DNA from: Zygnema cylindricum | Taxonomy: Eukaryota; Streptophyta; Zygnematophyceae; Zygnematales; Zygnemataceae | Assembly (NCBI GenBank): GCA_037447655.1 | Contig: JBBHKE010002769.1 | Location: forward strand, 82,501-146,500 | Direction of reading: 5' to 3' | DNA: 64,000 bases | Shown: in pieces, positions 36,426 to 45,909 of the stretch | How the letters are laid out: every line of letters starts with the position of its first letter | Position numbering within the stretch: the first letter of the stretch is position 1 | Program-made: the position numbers and the translations under genes | Notes under the pieces: model-generated | Told to the model about the DNA's origin: nothing | Database searches by the model: none | Seen by the model: the letters and a program-made list of their open reading frames with translations, nothing else

Positions 36426-36890
36426 TAGAGGTCGCAATCCGGCACCCAAAACCGTACCCGACCGATACCCAACCACCCCCGTCAGATCCGAAACGGATTC
36501 GGGTGCCAAATTTTGGGGGGCAGTTGGATTCGGAGGGTGATTCACAAAAAAAAAAAAAAAACGGGCATGGTCAGGTAAGCAAAAAATGAAAAAAAAATGA
36601 AGGCTTTGTGCTGTCCATACTAGCCAATATTTTTGTAATTTATACTCTTGGTATCGTGGAAGGTATGAGGGAGATGTACCATTAATTTTGTACTCAATCC
36701 GGGTACGAGCGGGTAAGGGTAGTCGCGAGAAATTGAGTTTCAGTTAACTTTTATTTAAGTAAACCCTTACCAGGTAACGGGTAACAATTTCGGAGCGTGA
36801 CATAACCGGGTAAAATACCGGGTGTTCAGATTTTGAAAAAAAAAATGTCGATTTCGGGTAAATCTAAAATTTTGACTTTTGCGACCTCTA
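36426..36890. mobile_element. hAT-like non-autonomous element
   Basis: The 12-bp perfect terminal inverted repeat TAGAGGTCGCAA (36426-36437) and TTGCGACCTCTA (36879-36890) follows the hAT terminal pattern. The interior has several GGGTAC/ACCCG-type stretches, common in plant hAT MITEs. The 8-bp flanks ACTTTGGG and TATCTGGG agree at 5 of 8 positions, a possible decayed target duplication. No transposase is present. Confidence 0.65.
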
Positions 36891-36989
36891 TATCTGGGTG
36901 ACCAACAAATTGGTGAGAGGTGGGGATCCGTAAAGATTTCGTACGGAAATAATAAATGAAAAATTGTACACTCCCCCATTCCCACTCTA

Positions 36990-37700
36990 AGGTGGGGGGA
37001 CGGGGTCGTGTCAAACGTGCCTGAATAATGCCAGGGAAGGGCCCACAGCCCGGAGTCGTTGGCATCAAAGTCATGCAAATAACCCCCAAATGCGAATGCT
37101 TCCCTGAATGATGATCATGCCCACTGCTGCCCACATCCCTCCCATAGATATGCATGCAAAATAGGAGACAAGCTCGGACAGGGAATAGGGATGAGTACAG
37201 GGGAAGGCGAAAGTTATCCCCTCCCCCTTACTCCCCCCCCCCCCCCCCACGGGGAAAGGGATTTGGGTCTCGGTAGTTGGCTGATATCCCAATTTCGTCT
37301 ACGAGAAGTCGATCGCACTTGTTCCCTCAAAAACACACTGTTTCGATCCAAGGGCTTTCAGTTTACTCCGGGATGGTCACTCCAAAGCAAAGAGAACTCC
37401 AGATGAAGACACAAATGCACTACCACGTAGAAACATATAGGTAATAGGATTGGCTTTCCAGATTTGACAATATCACTTTGCCCCACAAAATAGAATAAAA
37501 GGAAGAGAATGTGAAAAATAGCGAAACAAGCTTTACATACCCCAGCAATAAATGATGACAACGAGAGAAAGACGATCCCTCTCCCGATAGTATCGTAAAT
37601 AGGTATGGTGCTCCTTTATTCTCCAGTGTCCGCAGCTCGGAACCGACCAGACTCTTCTTGGTTTCAAACAACAAAAAAATCCAAAAATCACCCAAAACGC
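36990..37700 (-). repeat. Gypsy-associated repeat, modules X and Y fused
   Basis: Positions about 37013-37306 (module Y) match 46072-46345, and about 37306-37690 (module X) match 61545-61925. In gypsy element H these two modules lie at opposite ends of the element. Here they adjoin, X then Y on the minus strand. They are probably LTR sequence. A run of 16 C occurs at about 37234-37249. Confidence 0.6.
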
Positions 37701-38297
37701 AGATAGTGACAACTACCCACCCGGACTGTGATTCCCACAAAAGACACATCCAGAACCAAGATGGCAATAGAGTCAAAACAAAACAAAGATTCTCCAAAAG
37801 AAGGTTTGTTGGAATTTCTAAGGGTTTTCACGAAGACAGTATTGAAAAGCAAACTGTCTCGTTCGACCCCAAGTGCCTTATACATCAAAGTTTGTCCAAT
37901 TGCAGGTCCAAAAGTAAAAGCTACGTTATTAGCTAATGAGCGGCAAGAAAGTGCAATGGAACTGATGCAATTCTGTGTCCTCCATTGGACTACAGAATAC
38001 AGGAAGCCTCTAGATAGTGGTTAACTAACCCACTTTAAGCCACGACCACTTCTGCCCAAGAAGGCAAACTGACAATTTGACTGCACCCCTGTACAGCCTG
38101 GACTCCCCTGAGTCCGTAGCAAAAAGAATCACTGAAAACGGCCAACCAGCCGATAAGTTATAGGGTGGCAAAGATGCCAATTTATACAAACTCTCAGAGA
38201 GAGGACTATCTACCTAAATTTTCCTAAGTCCTAGTTTTTCCTACTTCCCTCTCACAGCTCCTATCTACTGCCTGTACGAACCAATCACAAAATTGTA

Positions 38298-38436
38298 TAG
38301 TACAAGAAAGTACTACTGCCGATGTACTTTCTGTACGGCCTATGTACGACACGGCCATTAAATGGACGCGTGTCCACTTTCCACTCGTCCGTACGTTCCT
38401 CGGAATTCCCGCGACCGAATGATGTCTTCCCACGTG
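38298..38436 (-). promoter_or_regulatory. U3 module: GTAC cluster and G-box
   Basis: Five GTAC tetramers start at 38300, 38310, 38324, 38333 and 38344, and a palindromic CACGTG lies at 38431-38436. It is 110-250 bp upstream of the TATA box in element orientation. The same arrangement is found in the LTRs of A, D, E and F although surrounding sequence has diverged. GTAC is the core bound by plant SBP/SPL (copper-response) factors and CACGTG by bHLH/bZIP factors. The binding itself is inference. Confidence 0.55.
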
Positions 38437-38726
38437 GCGCCAGGTCATGCCACGTCACTAAATGCCAAAATGACCATTCCGGGATTTCGGCGATGATGTG
38501 CGCCGTTAGATTTGACGTGAAATTTAATCTCGGCCGTAATAAATACTTGCGCGATATTTGTTTCGCTTTCGAAACAAAATGCGCGATATCCATTTCAAAC
38601 AAGTACAGTACTTCGTATTTCGCAGAACTGTATCTATGTGTGGCGTTAAGGGTTTCAGTTAAATGAATCTAGTACATTACAATAGTTTAAATAGTAATGA
38701 AACCCTATATCTCCTAACGGACTTCT

Positions 38727-38828
38727 ACGACAGACTGGTTAGAGCTAACGGCTACGCCGCGCTCTGCCGGTCGGGGGTTCGAGTCCTGCCGGACTCAACC
38801 TTTTGTTGAGAGTGGCTTAAGCCACTCT
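38727..38828 (+). other. tRNA-like segment and hairpin in the 3' LTR of B
   Basis: On the strand opposite to the element, ACTGGTTAGAGC resembles a tRNA D arm. GGTTCGAGTCC (38776-38786) is a perfect B-box inside a 4-of-5-pair T arm. CTCAAC-CTTTT-GTTGAG follows, then the perfect 20-bp palindrome AGAGTGGCTTAAGCCACTCT (38809-38828). The D and acceptor stems do not pair, so this is not a functional tRNA gene. Confidence 0.5.
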
Positions 38829-39005
38829 TTAGTCCTTCCTATGGAGTTGAGGTAGCCATGGCTCCATTGCTCTCTCTCTCTCTCCTTCAGTGACTACAAC
38901 AAGTATGGGTCGAGAGAGAGAGAAGAAATAGAGGCAGGCTGCCTACATTTTCTTTTCTAATAAATTTAGACCTAGAAAATATAATAAAAACCATTTATTT
39001 CAACA

Positions 39006-39013
39006 CTCCCCTT
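39006..39013 (-). other. Polypurine tract of element B
   Basis: Minus-strand AAGGGGAG directly before the 3' LTR start TGTTGAAAT; the usual plus-strand priming site of LTR elements. Confidence 0.8.
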
Positions 39014-39018
39014 ATTTT

Positions 39019-39775
39019 CTAGTCAAATTTTAATTTTTCTTTTAACCCGCATTTCTCCCGACAATATTTTAATTTAGGAGAGGGCACAGGTTTTGTCATC
39101 ATGTCAGCCACCATTTCTTCATCAGGTCTATACAGAAGATTTAAAATTTTATTTTCAACTTTTTCTCTTACGAAGCTTAATCTTATGTCCATATGTTTTG
39201 CTTTGAAGTGATGTTTTGGATTGGCTGCGATTGCGATTGCAGCTTGATTATCGCAAAAGATTTCATGCACTCCCTCCTTCATGTATCCCAGTTCTTGCAA
39301 CAATGACTTCACCCACATTAGTTCTTTCACAGCAGAACAAGACGCCATATACTCAGCCTCCATAGTAGACTGAGCAACCACCTTTTGTTGCTTACTGCTC
39401 CAACAACAAGCACCTTCTCCAACATACAACACATACCCAGAAGTGCATCGTCTCATAGGTGCGTCTCCATAACTGGCATCACTCCAAGTAGTGATGTCAG
39501 TGTGCTCCCCTCCCAAATGCAACCATAACTCTCTAGTTCCCACTAGATATCTCATGACTCTCTTGGCTGCCTCCCAATCCCTCTTCGTAGGATCATTAAG
39601 ACTCCTACTGAGTACACCAACTGCCGCCGCTATGTCCGGCCTGGTACAATTCATAAAATAGATTAAGCTTCCTACGACTTGTCTATAAGGGATAGACTTC
39701 ATGAACTCTCTCTCCTCTGGACTCATCTGATCGTCTAAGATCATCACTCCTCCTTCTACACTCCCATCACTTACT
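39019..39775 (-). pseudogene. RNase H of element B
   Basis: The 242-codon frame 39747-39019 is intact. It has the connection segment RYLVGTRELW, catalytic Asp in TWSDASYGD, Glu in STMEAEYMAS, Asp in IFCDNQAAIA, and the C-terminal HFKAKHMDIRLSFVREK and ADMMTKPVP. It degrades RNA in the RNA-DNA hybrid. It is separated from the reverse transcriptase by one extra A in an A-run at about 39774-39780. Confidence 0.9.
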
Positions 39776-40369
39776 TTTTTTCAAGTCCATGGGAGTGGTA
39801 CAACTGTTAGCATTTTCCATCTGGAATTTCTCAAGCATATTACCTATTGCTTCTTTTTGAGTAAGTCTGATAATTTTCTTCCCCCTATCTCTCTCCATTT
39901 GGATCCCCAAAATATATTTTGCCTCCCCTAAATCCTTCATATCAAATCTGCCCCTAAGATCTTTCTTTATTCTATTGATATTCTCCAAAGACTTACTTAA
40001 CACAAGCAGATTATCCACATAAATTGCAATAAAAATGACACCAGTCTCATCTTCAAACATATAGATAGAATGGTCAGAGCTGATCCGGATGTATCCCAGA
40101 TCAGTGAGAAACTCATCTAGTTTCTTATTCCACTGTCGGGGAGCCTGTTTCAGTCCATATAAGGATTTTATGAGCCTGCACACTTTGCTCTCTTCTCCTT
40201 CTTCCACAAACCCCTCGGGTTGCCTCATGAAAATTTCTTCCTCTAACTCACCATTAAGAAAAGCAGTCTTAATGTCCATCTGGTGAATTTCCATGTCTTC
40301 CGCTGCGGCCAGACTGAGGAGAATCCTTACCGATGGGAACCGAACAACTGGAGCAAAGGTCTCCTCATA
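39767..40369 (-). pseudogene. Reverse transcriptase palm of element B (YVDN)
   Basis: Open from [10 protein letters not shown] near 40365 to MDLKKSK at 39767. Landmarks are MDIKTAFLNGELEEEI, PEGFVEEGEE, SLYGLKQAPRQW and AIYVDNLLVL. The second Asp of the catalytic YVDD is Asn here (codon AAT near 40018), which should impair polymerisation. LGEAKYILGIQM follows. It is cut from the upstream frame by an extra G at about 40377-40381. Confidence 0.9.
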
Positions 40370-40370
40370 G

Positions 40371-41711
40371 TCAATCCCCCTCTTTTTGGGTGAACCCCTT
40401 CGCTACCAATCGAGCCTTATACCTCTCAATTGTATTATCTGGGTTCAGTTTTAGTTTAAATACCCATTTACATCCAATAGGTTTTCTGTCTGGAGGGCAA
40501 TCCGCTAGTTCCCAAGTATTTGCTTCCATGATAGAAGCCATCTCATCATTTATGGCTCTAATCCATCTTTCTTTCTCTGGACTATTCACTTCCTCTAAGT
40601 AAGACTGAGGCTCATCTGGGTGAGATAGCTTAGTTACCTTATGGGCAGCTTGTTTTTCCTGTATCCTTTTGCTGCTCCTCCTTCCTCCCTCAAACTCCGA
40701 AGCTGGAATGGATGGAAGTCTTGGATTTCTTCTCACTGTCTCATCGGCTCCCCTGTCCATAAAAACCGTATCTTGTCCCGCTTCTTCCATCTCCTCGAAG
40801 TCCATAGGAGTATGTGAGGTTTTCGGTGAGTCTCCTGTATCTTCGATCTCCCCTGAATCTGTAATCACAGTTTCACTTATGTCTTTTTCGGGAACGACTG
40901 AGTTCTCCTCACTTTCGGACTCAAATCTGATCCTTATCTTCTTTGTATATTTGAAGGGGTCAAATGACTTCCCTTCATCCATGACAACTAAGTGTTTGAC
41001 CAAAATGATATCTTTCTTTGCTAAGTCATAGACTCTATATCCCTTAACATCCTCATCATATCCCACAAAGTATCCAGGTTTTCCCTTAGCATCTAGTTTC
41101 CATTTTTTCCTATCCGTGTCAAGACTGTAAACTTGGCTACCAAATACTTTAAGGTGTGAGATATCTGGTTTCCTTCCAACCCATCTCTCATAAGGTGTAA
41201 CTCCCTTTACAGCTGAGGTAAGGACTCTATTTTTAATATAGTTGGCACAGTTCATTGCCTCTGCCCAAAATCTCTTTCCTATTTTCTTGTCTGCCAACAT
41301 ACTGCATGCACTATCTCCTAGTGTTCTATTCAACCTCTCAGCTACCCCATTTTGTTCTGGGTTATATGGTACAGTTTTCTGGTGTTGCACTCCCTCATCT
41401 CTAAGATATTCCTCAAATTGGTTAGAGGTATATTCTCCCCCATTATCACTCCTTATCCTCTTAATAGGGGTTTCATGCAATTTCTCACTCCATGCTTTAT
41501 ACACTTTGAAGTAAGTTGATGCTTCAGACTTATTTTTCAGAAAGTAGACTCTAGAGTATCTAGACCAATCATCAGTTATTGTCATCATAAACCTCTTTCC
41601 TCCAACCGAAGGTACTTTTGCAGGTCCCCAAATGTCTGTGTGGACCAAATCTAACACTTTCTCACCTCTATACGTGGCGGCTTTGGGAAAGGGAAGTATG
41701 TGAGCCTTACC
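40371..41711 (-). pseudogene. Integrase core and reverse transcriptase N-terminus of element B
   Basis: A 428-codon frame. All three integrase catalytic residues are present: Asp in HTDIWGP, Asp in RSDNGGEY and Glu in QNGVAERLN. The copia C-terminal GKPGYFVGYDED follows, then a variable acidic linker and the reverse transcriptase start ELADCPPDRKPIGCKWVFK and [10 protein letters not shown]. It is frameshifted from the zinc-finger part by one missing base near 41710 (CTCAGGTAAGG where sisters have CTCAAGGTAAGG). Confidence 0.93.
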
Positions 41712-42520
41712 TGAGCAAAACCACTACAATCATCCATCACTTCATTATCCCCAAACTGAATGCCATCTACTACCCCAAGCTTTTTCATTTCCCTTAACCT
41801 ATCAAAATGCACATGCCCCAATCGCTTATGCCAAATCATCACCTTAGGAACACCAACATAGTAAGCATTCTTCTTTTCATTACTCAAGTTAAGCCTAAAC
41901 ATTCCTTGGCTACCCTTATCTGCTGTAAAGTAAACTTCATCTCGATACTTAGCTGTAAAGACTCCCTTTCTAGTGAAAGTATCAAACTCTTTGTCATCTA
42001 ACACAGACGTAGAGACAAGATTTTTACTCAGCTGGGGAATGTAAAGTACATCTGAGAATGTAAGTATGGAAGTCTTTCCCTCCACTAAGACTTTCAGATC
42101 TACTGATCCCACTAGATCTGTAGTAACCACTCTCCCATCCCCATACTCTATCTCTACAGTAGGAATCTTTCTTAACTTAGTGAAGAGTTCTTTATCACGA
42201 CACATATGCATGGATGCACCTGAGTCGATGATCCATCCTTCCTGTGGAGCTTCCCGAATTGCTCCAAGGGCACACTTTTGTCTCCGAGGGATCTCCTTCT
42301 CCTCCAGACTCTCGTCAAGAAGAAGCTCCCCATCCTCCTCAGAAGACTCATCCTCGGTTTCTCCTGACACTTTTGTAACCACAAGTGCCTTTTTCTTCCC
42401 TCCGGAAGGACCTCCTCCACGGTTCTCTTGGAGCCTTAGCTCTGATAGTTTGACACAATCTGCAATAAAGTGTCCCGGCTTTTTGCAATAGTGACAAAGA
42501 CCCTTTGGGGGGCCTCTGTC
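41712..42520 (-). pseudogene. Zinc knuckle, protease and integrase N-terminus of element B
   Basis: Starts with the knuckle CHYCKKPGHFIADC (about 42490-42450), an acidic segment, then protease WIIDSGASMHMC, VEIEYGDGRVV and YIPQLSKNLVSTS. The integrase zinc finger HKRLGHVHFDRL..CSGFAQ follows. The last Cys of CSGCAQ is Phe. The frame joins the gag frame only through a shift near 42520, in a run of G and C. Confidence 0.88.
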
Positions 42521-43372
42521 CCCCAGACAAATCTCTTTCCCCCTCTATAAGGTTTCTTCGGGTCCTTCCCCCATCGATCCCCTCTTGCTGCTAGAGCTTG
42601 AATGCTCTTTCCTCCTCTCCTAATCCCCATTGTGTTTTCCTGCACAAGTATCATCCTAACTACTGTGTTCCATTTCCATGAACTATCAGGCATTCCCTGT
42701 ACTCTGTACACTATGTTTTCAAACTCATCTGGTAATTTCATGATAAGAGTGTTAACTTTTATTTTCATTGTACCTGTCCATCCGGCACTTTCCATTTCCA
42801 TATACAAACAAGAAAGATCATTACAGTAATCTAACATCTTTCCTCCTTTGTAAGTGTAACTCAATAATTTTTGCTCAGCCAACTGGAGCTCCTGAATAGT
42901 TCCAGCTCTATAAATCTCCACTAAACTCTCCCACAACTCCTCCGCTTTGTAAATGTGAAGATGAGGAGTGGCCAAACCTTGAGTGAGGTGCCTCAGAATG
43001 AAGTTCTTGGCAGCCATGTTTACATCCTCCCACATTTGAGTATCGTTCTCCACGGTCTTCACGGTCGCCGCTCCCGATACTGTAGCAATAGGAGTGAGGG
43101 GTGTCTCCTTCCCTTTGTCCTTTTTGGACACACTGCTGTCCCCCATCATCTGCCTCCTCCGCTGAGGCAGCCGTTGTTGCAGAGAACCTTACTCCCCCAA
43201 ATCCTGGTGGAGTTCCCGAAGGCGGACGTTTCACTTGTCCACTCACGATACCCCAGTATCGTTTTTCACACAAAGCTCCCATCATCAAGGCTTCCCAATA
43301 GATGAACCCAGATCCATTGAAGGTGGGTACCCTAGAGGGTGGGCCCATAACCTGCAATTCTGTGTCCTCCAT
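42511..43372 (-). pseudogene. gag of element B
   Basis: It can begin at an ATG in U5 (43372) or at the ATG of the primer site; MGPPSRVPTFNGSGFIYWEALMMGALCEKRYWGIVSGQV follows in overlapping blocks. A frameshift sits at the five-G run near 43141-43145, where sister element F has four G. The second part, MWEDVNMAAKNFILRHLTQG, LWESLVEIYRAG and LPDEFENIVYRVQ, is open to 42436. UBN2-type gag forms the particle core. Confidence 0.85.
43338..43352 (-). other. Primer-binding site of element B, coding
   Basis: Minus-strand GGTTATGGGCCCACC begins at the base after the LTR ends (CAGAATTGCA). Fifteen bases complement the initiator tRNA-Met anticodon arm as I recall it. The gag frame reads GTT ATG GGC CCA CCC through it. 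Confidence 0.85.
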
Positions 43373-44393
43373 TAGACTACAGAATACAGGAAGCCTCTAG
43401 ATAGTGGTTAAGTAACCCACTTTAAGCCACGACCACTTCTGCCCAAGAAGGCAAACTGACAATTTGACTGCACCCCTGTACAGCCTGGACTCCCCTGAGT
43501 CCGTAGCAAAAGAGTCACTGAAAACGGCCAACCAGCCGATAAGTTATAGGGTGGCAAAGATGCCAATTTATACAAACTCTCAGAGAGAGGACTATCTACC
43601 TAAATTTTCCTAAGTCCTAGTTTTTTCCTACTTCCCTCTCACAGCTCCTATCTACTGCCTGTACGAACCAATCACAAAACTGTATAGTACAAGAAAGTAC
43701 TACTGCCGATGTACTTTCTGTACGGCCTCTGTACGACACGGCCATTAAATGGACGCGTGTCCACTTTCCACTCGTCCGTACGTTTCCTCGGAATTCCCGC
43801 GACCGAATGATGTCTTCGCACGTGGCGCCAGGTCATGCCACGTCACTAAATGCCAAAATGACCATTCCGGGATTTCGGCGATGATGTGCGCCGTTAGATT
43901 TGACGTGAAATTTAATCTCGGCCGTAATAAATACTTGCGCGATATTTGTTTCGCTTTCGAACAAAATGCGCGATATCCATTTCAAATAAGTACAGTACTT
44001 CGTATTTCGCAGAACTGTATCTATGTGTGGCGTTAAGGGTTTCAGTTAAATGAATCTAGTACATTACAATAGTTTAAATAGTAATGAAACCCTATATCTC
44101 CTAACGGACTTCTACGACAGACTGGTTAGAGCTAACGGCTACGCCGCGCTCTGTCGGTCGGGGGTTCGAGTCCTGCCGGACTCAACCTTTTGTTGAGAGT
44201 GGCTTAAGCCACTCTTTAGTCCTTCCTATGGAGTTGAGGTAGCCATGGCTCCATTGCTCTCTCTCTCTCTCCTTCAGTGACTACAACAAGTATGGGGGCG
44301 AGAGAGAGAGAAGAAATAGAGGCAGGCTGCCTACATTTTCTTTTCTAATAAATTTAGACCGAGAAAATATATTAAAAACCATTTATTTCAACA
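43353..44393 (-). repeat. 5' LTR of element B
   Basis: 1041 bp, matching the 3' LTR over its whole length; U5 ends AATGGAGGACACAGAATTGCA, whose ATG is in frame with gag. It is followed outward by ACTGA. Confidence 0.95.
44114..44215 (+). other. tRNA-like segment and hairpin in the 5' LTR of B
   Basis: Same arrangement as 38727-38828: B-box GGTTCGAGTCC at 44163-44173, then CTCAAC-CTTTT-GTTGAG and the 20-bp palindrome. One base in the GCCGGTC segment differs (GTCGGTC). Confidence 0.5.
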
Positions 44394-44398
44394 ACTGA

Positions 44399-45900
44399 CA
44401 TAAGACAAAACAATCCGTACTACAGTCGAGGCAAAAAGGTCTGCTCCGGACTGCGGCTAGATCCGCGACGACAAAGTCTTGAAAAGGTTACTAACTTGCC
44501 AAACTTTAACCTAACGTAATTAATGGACCAAAAGTCAGCTGAGTCTGAGCTAAATTCCTACCGACGGACAACAACATAATCTAGATGCAAATCCGAAAGT
44601 TACGTGGCAATCTGTTGTTTTTGAAAAGTTAGTTTCGTACTTACGCCACATTTTGTGCGCACCGCGACGGTTTGTGCGAAGATTATTACCCGGAAATAAT
44701 GTGGTGGTACAAATGGAGGTTCGAATGGATTTGCTGATTGGGGGAGTAATTGTACGATTGAAATTAAAGGGAGTAATTGAGTGGCTCGGAATACGTTTGC
44801 AAATGGACGGCGGATCGCGAAGCGATTCGATGTGAAATGTACAAAATGTTTAATATGTACGCGGCCGATACGGAGCGTCTTATTTGGACAAGTGTACTTT
44901 ATTTGCCAGAGGCGTATTTATTGCAAAGGACGCTGGTTCGGTACGGAAACGATTTGAAGGTACGATTTAATTTCGGCAAGTGGTCCGTGGTACATTTAGA
45001 GGGCGGACGGCGTCCGCCGATATTTCTAAATGATTGCATTTTTTATGATGTGGTATCAAGTGGACCGTACGTATGTGATGTCGGTTCATGACGTGGTTTC
45101 GTCCTCAAGTGACTAATCAATTTTATACTCAGTACGCGGATTATACGGAAGCGTCGATGTAAATATTTGGTTGAACATTGGTTTGCTTTTTGTGAATTAA
45201 TTATTAATGTAAATCTACTCACTTTGACATACCTTGAAGTATTCGGGTATACCAACATTTATAGAGGTAGCTGGTAGATAGCGTACGGCTGATATGCCTC
45301 CGTACATTCAGCAGTAAGCTCTTGTATATATTTGTAGGACTTAGTCATTTTAGGACATAGGAACTTTTTGGACCAAAAACTGTTTATGGACATCTTTGGA
45401 ATTTTATCTGAGGATTGCTCTCAGATCTGTTGGCAAAATTATCTGAAATTATGTATGTGTGTTCCTCTTTGTATTTTTAATATTTTCACAGATTTTCAGG
45501 CCTATTGTAAGCCTTGTATTTGTTTTACTTCATTGTGAAGTTGGCCGGTTTCATCAAAGTTCTGGCAGCCTGTTTTTCCGTAACTTTGACTAGATGATAT
45601 GATCACTCTGTTTTTTATTTTTTTTTCAAACTTTGTCAGGTCATATTTTAGCCTAGAAAATATCTGTGTTTGTAGTTTCAGCCCATTTTGATATTTCTGT
45701 AGAATTTTGTGTTGATTCAAAGTAGGCTGTTTTTGGGTAGTCTGTGGTGCTTCCAAGGCTAAATCCATGGCTGAAAATGGCTATGGACAACACAATCCAC
45801 AATGTACCCCCCCACGGAGGCTGTGGGAAACTAGTCCTATGTAACGGAATTGCAATCTTTGAAACGGTAGAAATTGGTCATCCAGCCTTTGTTATACGCG
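44399..45900. repeat. Unclassified region with inverted copy of 33.4-33.8 kb
   Basis: No known gene. A 104-codon frame (44777-45091, +) overlaps the part that is repeated in inverted orientation at about 33430-33790. It has a plausible residue mix but no domain I recognise. The two copies differ by indels that break the frame in the other copy. 45250-45900 shows nothing recognisable. Confidence 0.5.
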
Positions 45901-45909
45901 AAATAAAGT

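Larger units (their letters stand above)
37966..39005 (-). repeat. 3' LTR of element B
   Basis: 1040 bp; on the element strand TGTTGAAATAAATGG to CAGAATTGCA. Landmarks include a TATA box TTTGTATAAA near 38181-38190 on the minus strand, which places the transcript start near 38155. It also has the U3 GTAC/G-box module (38298-38436) and a CT microsatellite (about 38870-38884). Confidence 0.95.
37966..44393 (-). mobile_element. Copia element B, full length
   Basis: LTRs at 37966-39005 and 43353-44393, target duplication ACTGA (37961-37965, 44394-44398), total 6428 bp. All copia domains are present in order: gag, protease, integrase, reverse transcriptase, RNase H. About 15 LTR differences by eye (about 1.4 percent) make it the youngest paired-LTR element here. 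The coding frame has several single-base shifts, at least three of them in homopolymer runs, so some could be sequencing errors. The active site reads YVDN. Confidence 0.96.

Noticed and set aside
37234-37249. CRISPR-like or satellite array at the poly-C run
   Set aside because: It is a single homopolymer in a gypsy-associated repeat with no spaced repeats.
38727-38800. Calling a functional tRNA gene in the LTR of B
   Set aside because: Only the T arm folds; the D and acceptor stems fail and the anticodon loop is too long.
41700-41716. CAGGTAAGG in B's integrase as a real splice donor
   Set aside because: Sister elements read CAAGGTAAGG in frame; a one-base loss explains it and no matching acceptor is needed.
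43141-43145. Programmed frameshift in B gag
   Set aside because: Element F has four G and stays in frame at the same place, so a simple indel in B is more likely.
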